From an uncultured Armatimonadota bacterium (GTDB taxonomy: Bacteria > Armatimonadota > Armatimonadia > Armatimonadales > Armatimonadaceae), in assembly GCA_903881535.1 (NCBI GenBank), contig CAIRTT010000456.1:1-6265 (forward strand): a DNA stretch of 6,265 bases. Direction: 5' to 3'. This document shows, piece after piece, positions 1-5,608 of this stretch. Under the pieces are notes generated by a model. That model saw nothing but the letters and a program-made list of their open reading frames with translations. It was not told the DNA's origin and did no database searches. Each line of letters begins with the position of its first letter. The stretch's first letter is position 1. Position numbers and translations under genes: made by a program.

Positions 1-296
1 TCGGACCGCATGAATACACCCGTAATGACATGCATCCACCGGCAGCTGCGATGCCCGCAATCAATGCAGCGCTGCTTTCATTCTCTGAAACATCGTTTGG
101 TGGTCTTTCAATACAGGACATTGTCCGCAAAGATGGCACACGCCTCGACTTTGCAGATGGTTCATGGCTATTGCTGAGACCATCCGGGACCGAACCCGTC
201 GTCCGCGTTTACGCTGAGGCGCCTACAATGGACCAGGCAAAACACTTGGTAGCGCAGGGTGTTGAATTCGTCAATTCAGTTGGAGCAGCCGTTTAG
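1..296 (+). CDS. Phosphohexomutase (phosphoglucomutase/phosphomannomutase family), C-terminal fragment
   Basis: This is the 3' end of a gene whose start lies left of the window; the reading frame is open from base 3. About 97 residues are visible and correspond to domain IV of the alpha-D-phosphohexomutases, which interconvert the 1- and 6-phosphates of hexoses in the cytoplasm. The key evidence is the phosphate-binding loop RPSGTEP (nt 177-197), preceded by DGSWLLL and followed by VRVYAEA, the usual pattern in this family. Upstream, GPHEYTRND resembles the segment that leads into domain IV. The Met at nt 30 is internal, not a start. The catalytic serine and metal-binding loop lie outside the window, so phosphoglucomutase, phosphomannomutase and phosphoglucosamine mutase cannot be separated with certainty; the VYAEA ending favours the first two. 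The TAG stop directly abuts the stop of the convergent gene on the other strand. Confidence 0.9.
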   Translation, partial: GPHEYTRNDMHPPAAAMPAINAALLSFSETSFGGLSIQDIVRKDGTRLDFADGSWLLLRPSGTEPVVRVYAEAPTMDQAKHLVAQGVEFVNSVGAAV

Positions 297-1163
297 TTAT
301 TCCGAACGCCAGCTGTACTGCGGTTCCCACCCGATGACATTCCGTGCGGCAGAGCAGTCAATCAGGCCGCGGTAGACATTGTCGTTAGTAAGCCACTCCG
401 TGAGGCGGTCGGTCATCACCGCCTCCGGATAGTCTCGTTCTAACAGCTCAGCCGTTGGCAGCTTCGATGTCGTATCGCCTGCAGCGAGCAACATTGCATG
501 ACATCCAGAAAACGGTACAGTCGCCGCTAGGATACCCGCGGAAACCACATCGCGAAGGTCAACATAAGACCAAAGGTCACTTATAGACCAGATGTTTGGC
601 GCTGGGTCGACATTGGTTTTCCAGGCAGAATACGCTTTTGCAGCTGCAACATACACGGGGCGCAGCAAGGCGATGTCCATGTTGTGCATTCGGGAATAGT
701 GGTGCGCCGTCGTTTCCACCAAATGCTTTGCCAGCTGATAAGCATTATGGGTGTGCACGGGATAGGCATCATCACCGGGGAGATACGCGAGCGGACGCCG
801 ACCACTAAACGAGCCGAACGCATTGACGGAAGAGAATACAACGGCACGGGAGATTCCATGGCTTACACATCCCTGAAGGATGTTCCAGGTGCCTTGTGCA
901 TTGGATGCAAGGACATCGGTTTCTCGGCCATCAATAGGGGATGGAATCGCTCCGCAGTGGATGACATGCGTACAGCCAGTTAGCGCAGCTTGAACGCTGT
1001 GGAAATGCGTCAAGTCCATTTGGATGTCGACATCCCCGTGAATGTCTGTTGTTACGACTGCTGTACATGATTCCCGAAGTCGGGTCGCCACATGGCTGCC
1101 GATTTGCCCTGCACCCCCTGTGACCAAGACCTTTGCACTCGGTGGAAATGGACTACTGGGCAT
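297..1163 (-). CDS. NAD-dependent epimerase/dehydratase family protein (extended SDR)
   Basis: Predicted 288-residue cytoplasmic oxidoreductase of the extended short-chain dehydrogenase family, which usually acts on nucleotide sugars or sugar acids. A Rossmann fold is visible: glycine motif TGGAGQIGS (residues 15-23), an acidic D40 after the second strand that suggests NAD rather than NADP, and HCGAIPSP (69-76) matching the HxAAxPSP strand of the family. The active-site set is S112 in SSVNAFG, then Y142 and K146 in YQLAK. YVDLRDVV (200-207) and the C-terminal DCSAARNVIGWEP (269-281) are also typical. I chose the ATG at 1163 because GAGG lies 10 nt upstream and the glycine motif begins soon after. 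An in-frame start at 1214 would add 17 residues and enlarge the overlap with the upstream methyltransferase gene from 11 to 62 bp. The substrate is unknown; a uronate dehydrogenase or a sugar epimerase are both possible. The two overlapping genes probably form one operon although their functions look unrelated. Confidence 0.87.
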   Translation of the reverse strand: MPSSPFPPSAKVLVTGGAGQIGSHVATRLRESCTAVVTTDIHGDVDIQMDLTHFHSVQAALTGCTHVIHCGAIPSPIDGRETDVLASNAQGTWNILQGCVSHGISRAVVFSSVNAFGSFSGRRPLAYLPGDDAYPVHTHNAYQLAKHLVETTAHHYSRMHNMDIALLRPVYVAAAKAYSAWKTNVDPAPNIWSISDLWSYVDLRDVVSAGILAATVPFSGCHAMLLAAGDTTSKLPTAELLERDYPEAVMTDRLTEWLTNDNVYRGLIDCSAARNVIGWEPQYSWRSE

Positions 1164-1959
1164 CCGCCTGGCGCCTCGCTTCAGCAACTGTAATGCCTGC
1201 GGCGACCGTGACATTTAGGGAATCCGCTTCGCTTGACAGGGACATCGGGATACGTACCAGCATCGATGCCACATCCCGGACTGCCTGAGAGATACCGGTC
1301 TGTTCGTTACCCATTACGATCGCAAGCGGGCGTTGGCTTAGGTCTGCTATGTAGAGGGAGACATCGGTGCTCCCCGTCGTCGCGCAGATCGCCATGCCAC
1401 GTTCCCGCAGCTTTCCAAGCGTGTCCGCAAGGTTTGCCGTGATCGCGACCGGCGTACGGAGAATGGAGCCTGTTGTAGAGCGAACACTTTGCCGGGACCA
1501 GGGATCTACCGATGCGCTGTCAAGGAGCAAAGCTTCGCAGCCAAGTGCATCCGCGATGCGAATCATTACGCCAACATTCCGTGGATCCTGAATCGCCTCG
1601 CCGCAGAGAATGATTCCGCTGGAGTCAGCCAGGCCTTTGACGCTTGTTCGGAGCTGATCCACAATCGCGACGGCCTGACAGGGTGTCGCGTATGAATTTC
1701 CCGTAAGGTCGGTGATCATCGCGGGTGGCACGATGTATGTCACAAGTGTCTTCCCCTCGATGGCATCGGCGAGCTGCTCGTGGCCCTGTTGCGTGACAAA
1801 GAGTGTGTGGACTTCGGATTTGGACTGTCGCAATGCTTGTTCCACCAAATCGACGCCTTCTACAAAGTAGCGTCGTTGCTCCGTGCGACCGGACTGCTTG
1901 AGGAGCGTCAGGGCCTGCTCGAAGACGGGACTTTTCTTACTGGAGAGTGAATGTGACAT
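1153..1959 (-). CDS. SpoU/TrmH-family RNA 2'-O-methyltransferase (probably 23S rRNA)
   Basis: A 268-residue SPOUT-class enzyme that transfers a methyl group from S-adenosylmethionine to a ribose 2'-hydroxyl in RNA. The N-terminal substrate-binding part shows RRYFVEGVDLVEQAL (29-43), the usual FxxEGxxxVxxAL signature. The catalytic knot domain carries all three SpoU motifs: motif 1 IQDPRNVGVMIRIADALG (123-140) with N128 and catalytic-type R134; motif 2 IVMGNEQTGIS (214-224); motif 3 IPMSLSSEADSLNVTVAAGI (237-256) with S247, L248, N249. Length and N-terminal domain resemble RlmB/TsnR-type 23S rRNA methyltransferases rather than short tRNA TrmL proteins, but the exact nucleotide cannot be read from sequence. 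ATG 1959 is the only reasonable start: an in-frame TGA lies three codons upstream, and there is no Shine-Dalgarno sequence. It is the first gene of a minus-strand pair with the SDR gene and divergent from the lptD-like gene. Confidence 0.94.
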   Translation of the reverse strand: MSHSLSSKKSPVFEQALTLLKQSGRTEQRRYFVEGVDLVEQALRQSKSEVHTLFVTQQGHEQLADAIEGKTLVTYIVPPAMITDLTGNSYATPCQAVAIVDQLRTSVKGLADSSGIILCGEAIQDPRNVGVMIRIADALGCEALLLDSASVDPWSRQSVRSTTGSILRTPVAITANLADTLGKLRERGMAICATTGSTDVSLYIADLSQRPLAIVMGNEQTGISQAVRDVASMLVRIPMSLSSEADSLNVTVAAGITVAEARRQADAQ

Positions 1960-1967
1960 ATCGTTTC

Positions 1968-1973
1968 AATCTA
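1968..1973 (-). promoter_or_regulatory. Putative -10 box of the RNA methyltransferase operon
   Basis: On the minus strand TAGATT (4 of 6 to TATAAT) ends 8 nt before the ATG at 1959. The surrounding GCGATAGATT (1968-1977) matches 9 of 10 bases with GCGATAGAAT in front of the tubulin-like gene (5593-5602). The position would give a leader of only one or two bases, and the start has no Shine-Dalgarno sequence. No clear -35 element was seen. Inferred from sequence only. Confidence 0.4.
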
Positions 1974-2029
1974 TCGCATCCTAGGTACTAAACAGAATTA
2001 CCCGATGTCGGTTCATTAAATCTCGGCTG

Positions 2030-2038
2030 TGATATTCT
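2030..2038 (+). promoter_or_regulatory. Putative extended -10 promoter for a leaderless lptD-like transcript
   Basis: TGATATTCT reads as an extended -10 (TGn followed by TATTCT, 4 of 6 to consensus). TATTCT ends at 2038, exactly 6 nt before the GTG at 2045, so transcription would begin at or beside the start codon. No Shine-Dalgarno sequence and no convincing -35 were seen. The same 6-nt spacing appears at the tubulin-like gene. Confidence 0.4.
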
Positions 2039-2044
2039 TCGGGT

Positions 2045-4525
2045 GTGACATGGGCTGCGCTTGCTGTATTCGCATCACAGGCAGCCGTTCCCCAAACGGG
2101 GTTGCCGAGGCAAGCTCCCGATGCTCGCTCCCCACGAAAGTTAGCGGGACCGCAACAAGTTCCTAATCAGCGTGGCTTGCTCCCTTCACGGCAGAAGCTT
2201 GACCAAACGGATGTCCTTGGAAGTGTCCAGGATGCCATTAAGCGGGACCCATGGGTATATCCCATAGCCGATCAGCTGCGCTTCGAAGCCAATGGAACCA
2301 TCGTCGCAAGTGGAAATGTCCTGATCAAGACCACCAATCAGACAATACGAGCACAGCGATTTCGCTACGACCCTGTGACGAAGATCGCATCGCTCAGCGT
2401 GGATGTTCATTATTTGGAAGATGGCATTCTGGTCGACGCCGATGCAATGGCTGTCAATGTTGAGACATATGACTTTGATGCACGTGGCGCCAAGGTCGTT
2501 ATTGATGCATCCCGTACCGGTGGCACAAGCCTTCAGGCGATGCGTTTCTCAGCCGCAAGAGCCCGGCGTACCGGGAAAATCATTGAGGCTGAGAATGGTG
2601 TGTTCACGACGTGTGATCTGGTGGTTCCACATGGGGACATCGGGTTTTCATCGGCGATGCTTATCGCTGACGAACGACTCATTTTGCGCAATGCGAAGAT
2701 TCGCAGATACGAACGCCAGGTTGCGGCCATTCGCCATTTGTCGGTTCCGCTAAAGGAGAAGCGCCCTGGAGGCTGGCTCCCTGCATTTGGGCGGACAAAT
2801 GAGGAAGGCTACTTCGTCAAAGCTGCAATAGGCTATGCGGTTGCAGCGCAGCTGCCCGGGCTGTTGCGTGTTGATCTGATGGAACGTAAAGGCATAGGCC
2901 TTGGCTTTGATCAGGTCTATCGCTACATCGGTGCAGCACCCGGCGCCGGCCGTCTTGTGGTCTATGACCTTCAGGACAACAACCGCGGTGTACACAACCG
3001 AAATGTACGATTTGAACACGAACAACGGGTAGGTGAGCTGGATTTTCGACTCAATTCTGATCAGAGTAGCAATTCGTATCAGAGTGCTATCAGTGGGTCT
3101 CAAACTCGATCTAATGGCATCACCATTCTGCGGCAGAGCCCAGGCCGGCCGTTCAATCTCTCGTTTGTGGATGGGCTTTCCGGGTCATCTTTTGCCAAAA
3201 GCGGCAGTCGAACCCTAACAACTTCGCAAGGGTTCAAGCTTGGCAATGACTTTTCGGGGACAGTGAAATACGCAAGCATCGCAAATCGAACATCGAGTGG
3301 GACTCTTGCTGCACCAACGCTTGCCAAATCGCAGCGGGAGCTGGCTGAACTGACGGCGCGCGGTGTGATTGGTCCCTTTGATGCCCAGCTGCAAGCGAAT
3401 CGTAACCTGTCGAACAAGACGAGTGGTCAAAGCGGAACATCCGCGTTTTTTGGAGGAACAGAAAGACTTCCTGAGATCCGACTACAGCTGAAGAAGCCAC
3501 CCACACAGCTGGCAGGGATTCTCCAGTCGGCAACGCTTGGATATGGTCGATTTCTTGAAAGCAGCTTACGCGGCGGGGTACCGCAGGCCGTTGGTACAAA
3601 CCGCTTTCTAGCTGACATCAATGCAAAACAGATTGAACGACAAGTCGGCTCTGCAGCATTACGGTCCACCAGTCGTTTGCTCCAAACGGTTTACGATGGC
3701 GGTGTGGCTGCGCAATATGTGCTTGACCATTCGACGACGCTCGCAGCTGGCGGCGAGGAAGGATCTGGATGGAATCTGACGTATCGCTACAACCGGCCGT
3801 ATGGCGGCGTCCCTGTTGGGTTTCGTCTTGATCGAACTGGCTCAAGTAATGTCGTGGCGGCCAGCCGCACATTTGCTACAGATCGTTTACACGCATCGTT
3901 TGGAAGTGCATTTGATATCGAGCGCAGCCGCGAGCCACTGTTTCCCGGGAGCCCGCGGAGACCCTGGACAAACCTCCAGGCTCAAGTTTCGGGTGTGATC
4001 TCGCAGCGATTGGCGGCAAGAACCCAAATTGCCTGGGATCCGAACACCAAGGCCCCCGTTTCGATGCAGTACGGAATCCAGGCAGAGCTGGCAAACGAGT
4101 TTTTTTCTGATCTTGCCTTGTCATATGAACCGAGGTTACAGCAATGGACCCAGCTCGCGGGCAGGTTTGGCGGGTGGATGTTTGGCCGCGGGACCCACGT
4201 GATGTCACAGCTTTCGTACAGTGGTTTTAGTAAGAAGTTTGATTATCGCTCCGTTGCCGTTGAGCATACATTTCATGACTATGTTCTCACCGTTGCATAC
4301 GTTGACCAGCCATTTGGTTTTCGTAGTGAAAAAGGCGTCAATATCGGGCTGCGGTTACGCGCATTTCCTGTTGGGGATATTCCGCAGACAGGACGGATGG
4401 GGACAGCACGGGATGCAGGCTTCGGTGGGTTTGGAGGCCAGTATGGCTTGCAGAGTCCGTTCTTTACAAGTGGACAGGGGATGACCGGCGGCGGCGGGAT
4501 GATGGGTGGACCGAATCGCTTTTAG
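2045..4525 (+). CDS. lptD: LptD/OstA-like outer-membrane LPS-assembly protein
   Basis: An 826-residue exported protein. Residues 1-17 are a hydrophobic leader (WAALAVFA core) with no positive charges. Residues 72-215 form a periplasmic OstA/LptA-like repeat region: ADQLRFEANGTIVASGNVLI, IRAQRFRYDP and LVDADAMAVNVETYDFDARG alternate as in the beta-taco fold. Then come ENGVFTTC (183-190) and the LptD-like passage RHLSVPLKEKRPGGWLPAFG (230-249), which matches the pre-barrel region with its PxxxKRxxGfLP pattern. Residues 260-776 look like a beta-barrel: alternating polar/hydrophobic strands, many Gly, Ser, Asn and Tyr. LptD inserts lipopolysaccharide into the outer leaflet. Oddities: only one cysteine (C190), so the inter-domain disulfides of E. 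coli LptD cannot form, and a Gly/Met-rich tail (792-826) follows the last likely strand (VNIGLRLRAF, 766-775). An in-frame TGA at 2030 makes GTG 2045 the first possible start. It may be an LptD homologue with a different cargo; no lptE is in view. Confidence 0.85.
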   Translation: MTWAALAVFASQAAVPQTGLPRQAPDARSPRKLAGPQQVPNQRGLLPSRQKLDQTDVLGSVQDAIKRDPWVYPIADQLRFEANGTIVASGNVLIKTTNQTIRAQRFRYDPVTKIASLSVDVHYLEDGILVDADAMAVNVETYDFDARGAKVVIDASRTGGTSLQAMRFSAARARRTGKIIEAENGVFTTCDLVVPHGDIGFSSAMLIADERLILRNAKIRRYERQVAAIRHLSVPLKEKRPGGWLPAFGRTNEEGYFVKAAIGYAVAAQLPGLLRVDLMERKGIGLGFDQVYRYIGAAPGAGRLVVYDLQDNNRGVHNRNVRFEHEQRVGELDFRLNSDQSSNSYQSAISGSQTRSNGITILRQSPGRPFNLSFVDGLSGSSFAKSGSRTLTTSQGFKLGNDFSGTVKYASIANRTSSGTLAAPTLAKSQRELAELTARGVIGPFDAQLQANRNLSNKTSGQSGTSAFFGGTERLPEIRLQLKKPPTQLAGILQSATLGYGRFLESSLRGGVPQAVGTNRFLADINAKQIERQVGSAALRSTSRLLQTVYDGGVAAQYVLDHSTTLAAGGEEGSGWNLTYRYNRPYGGVPVGFRLDRTGSSNVVAASRTFATDRLHASFGSAFDIERSREPLFPGSPRRPWTNLQAQVSGVISQRLAARTQIAWDPNTKAPVSMQYGIQAELANEFFSDLALSYEPRLQQWTQLAGRFGGWMFGRGTHVMSQLSYSGFSKKFDYRSVAVEHTFHDYVLTVAYVDQPFGFRSEKGVNIGLRLRAFPVGDIPQTGRMGTARDAGFGGFGGQYGLQSPFFTSGQGMTGGGGMMGGPNRF

Positions 4526-5155
4526 TCAGGCCGAAGTCAGCTGCAAGTTTCTTGATGGAATCCACCATGCAGAGACTTGGCTGACACTTGGCATCGAATA
4601 GCCTTTTTCCAAGAGATATGGAAAGTTGATGTCATCAAGGTTAGCAGGAACGCTCTCACACTTCTGAGATGGTGTATAGCGGACTTGATGGTCACTGGGG
4701 TGTCGAATGCTTGTAGACCGGACAGGCGCCGTCGTTAAAATGGCCGCAATGCTTGCCAGCGGGTTGATTCCGGTGCCGACTCTTATTGAAAGGACTGGGT
4801 CATGTGTATCGATGGCGCAGGACATCTGGCCGAAGGCACCACCTAGAGGATTTCCCTCCACGTAGCGATCAATCCGTGCATAGTCCTCTTTGCGGTACCA
4901 GGCTAAGAGGCCAGGCAGCCAGTGGAGGTTTCCATTCCAGCGTTTGATGATGTCAATGGTTGGCGCTGCGTCACTAAAGTCAACCACGCCGATTTCAGCG
5001 AAGGCCTGCTGTTCTTCGGCAAAGCGGGTGCCAAGAGGGTGCCAGGACTGTGTGGCGATGGTCAGCAAGAGTGTCCGTGAGCAACCGCTTGGATCACTTG
5101 ACAGCCATACAACCTGAAGGACATCCTGCTGCGTAAGCTGTGTTGGCGGCTTCAC
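4526..5155 (-). CDS. Unrecognised 209-residue protein, translationally coupled to the membrane protein gene
   Basis: I do not recognise this protein. It starts with GTG at 5155, inside the stop of the preceding gene (GTGA, 4-bp overlap), and has no Shine-Dalgarno sequence, so coupled translation is likely; the next in-frame Met is residue 111. It has no signal peptide and no strong membrane segment, though VLSIRVGTGINPLASIAAIL (121-140) is moderately hydrophobic. Tryptophans are frequent (17, 38, 73, 79, 86, 197, 198) and cysteines sit at 25, 113 and 166. A Trp/aromatic cluster (WNGNLHWLPGLLAWYRKEDY, 73-92) and a Gly-rich run (NPLGGAFGQMS, 102-112) would be the best anchors for a family search. 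It is probably soluble and cytoplasmic. The tight coupling suggests that it works with the membrane protein, and perhaps with the divergent tubulin-like protein. Its stop abuts that of the lptD-like gene. The long open frame and operon position make it a real gene; function is unknown. Confidence 0.75.
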   Translation of the reverse strand: MKPPTQLTQQDVLQVVWLSSDPSGCSRTLLLTIATQSWHPLGTRFAEEQQAFAEIGVVDFSDAAPTIDIIKRWNGNLHWLPGLLAWYRKEDYARIDRYVEGNPLGGAFGQMSCAIDTHDPVLSIRVGTGINPLASIAAILTTAPVRSTSIRHPSDHQVRYTPSQKCESVPANLDDINFPYLLEKGYSMPSVSQVSAWWIPSRNLQLTSA

Positions 5156-5571
5156 TTTTTGCTGGGTCCACGCGTAGAAAACGGGTCACTGATGGTTGGT
5201 GGTGCGGGTTCAACTTCCAGGCCATTCATAAAGCGTTTGTCAACGGTTTGCGGTCTTGGGGCTTCCATTGACGGTGTAACCGCAATGTCTCCCTCAATAG
5301 GCGCTTCGATGCCAGCTTGTATTGCGACAGGAGTCGTTGGCGGTATTGGAGCCGATCGCGGCGTGATGAGGACAATCATCAGCGTCAGCTGCACAGCAAT
5401 AAATGTTGCAACTAACGACAGAAATCCCAGCCCACCAAACTTCGCCGAAGGCCGCTTCTCATGCACTACGTCTAACTCAAATGCTTCCTGATACTGCTCG
5501 CTATTGCCCTGAGTGAACAATGTTGTTTTAGCAGTGGTTTCGTGCCCGGATGATTGTTGCTTAATGGCCAT
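5152..5571 (-). CDS. Single-pass membrane protein with proline-rich tail, divergent from the tubulin-like gene
   Basis: A 139-residue protein of unknown function. Residues 1-45 are polar with K39, R40 and K44 just before one hydrophobic segment (about 48-70, core FLSLVATFIAVQLTLMIVLI). The positive-inside rule then predicts a cytoplasmic N-terminus and an exported tail. The tail (71-139) has 14 prolines, with PRSAPIPPTTP, EAPRPQ and EPAPPT, and is probably extended and disordered. There is no signal-peptidase site or lipobox, so it is a bitopic anchor. ATG 5571 is the first possible start because an in-frame TAA lies six codons upstream. It is the first gene of a minus-strand pair and overlaps the 209-residue gene by 4 bp. 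Its short cytoplasmic part could bind a cytoskeletal partner, loosely like membrane adaptors of FtsZ such as ZipA; that is inference from layout, not homology. Confidence 0.8.
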   Translation of the reverse strand: MAIKQQSSGHETTAKTTLFTQGNSEQYQEAFELDVVHEKRPSAKFGGLGFLSLVATFIAVQLTLMIVLITPRSAPIPPTTPVAIQAGIEAPIEGDIAVTPSMEAPRPQTVDKRFMNGLEVEPAPPTISDPFSTRGPSKK

Positions 5572-5583
5572 CTCTGTGGACGT

Positions 5584-5589
5584 ATCTTA
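5584..5589 (-). promoter_or_regulatory. Putative -10 box of the membrane protein operon
   Basis: TAAGAT on the minus strand (4 of 6 to TATAAT) ends 12 nt before the ATG at 5571, giving an expected leader of about 5-6 nt. No -35 consensus was seen. It lies only 7 bp from the opposing -10 of the tubulin-like gene, so polymerase binding to the two promoters would overlap. Confidence 0.35.
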
Positions 5590-5596
5590 CCAGCGA

Positions 5597-5602
5597 TAGA
5601 AT
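5597..5602 (+). promoter_or_regulatory. Putative -10 box of the tubulin-like gene (leaderless)
   Basis: TAGAAT matches TATAAT at 5 of 6 positions and ends exactly 6 nt before the ATG at 5609. Transcription would then begin at about the A of the start codon. No Shine-Dalgarno sequence fits in CCGGTT. The flanking GCGA is shared with the methyltransferase promoter. Confidence 0.45.
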
Positions 5603-5608
5603 CCGGTT

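Larger units (their letters stand above)
1952..2051. repeat. Three copies of TGTGAYAT across the divergent control region
   Basis: TGTGACAT occurs at 1952-1959 and again at 2044-2051, and TGTGATAT at 2028-2035. The first ends exactly on the methyltransferase start codon (read on the other strand), the last overlaps the GTG of the lptD-like gene, and the middle one overlaps that gene's putative -10 box. The second and third are 16 bp apart, start to start. This could be a regulator binding site, or chance similarity of short words; no palindrome is present. Confidence 0.25.

Noticed and set aside
263..278. Inverted repeat TGAATT-cgtc-AATTCA near the end of the phosphohexomutase gene, as a terminator for the SDR operon
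   Set aside because: The stem is only 6 bp and AT-rich, it has no following T-run on either strand, and it lies in codons for VEFVNS.
684..983. Plus-strand 99-residue open frame opposite the SDR gene
   Set aside because: It is antisense to the conserved YxxxK and SSVN region of the dehydrogenase; no independent support.
1164..1214. Upstream in-frame ATG that would extend the SDR protein by 17 residues
   Set aside because: It lies 62 bp into the methyltransferase gene, adds a basic stretch not expected before the Rossmann strand, and the ATG at 1163 has a plausible GAGG upstream.
2050..2170. ATG at 2050 as an alternative start near the lptD-like gene
   Set aside because: It is in another frame that closes after about 40 codons and gives a Cys-rich nonsense peptide; the long OstA-like frame begins with the GTG at 2045.
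3057..3120. Short imperfect repeat (ATCAGAGT at two places) in the lptD-like gene
   Set aside because: It encodes a Ser/Gln-rich loop between predicted strands; two 8-base copies do not amount to a repeat element.
3234..3599. Minus-strand open frames of 105-121 residues inside the lptD-like gene (also 2750-3103 and 3876-4208)
   Set aside because: These are shadows of the long plus-strand gene: low-complexity, Ser/Arg/Cys-rich translations with no recognisable motif and no plausible expression signals.
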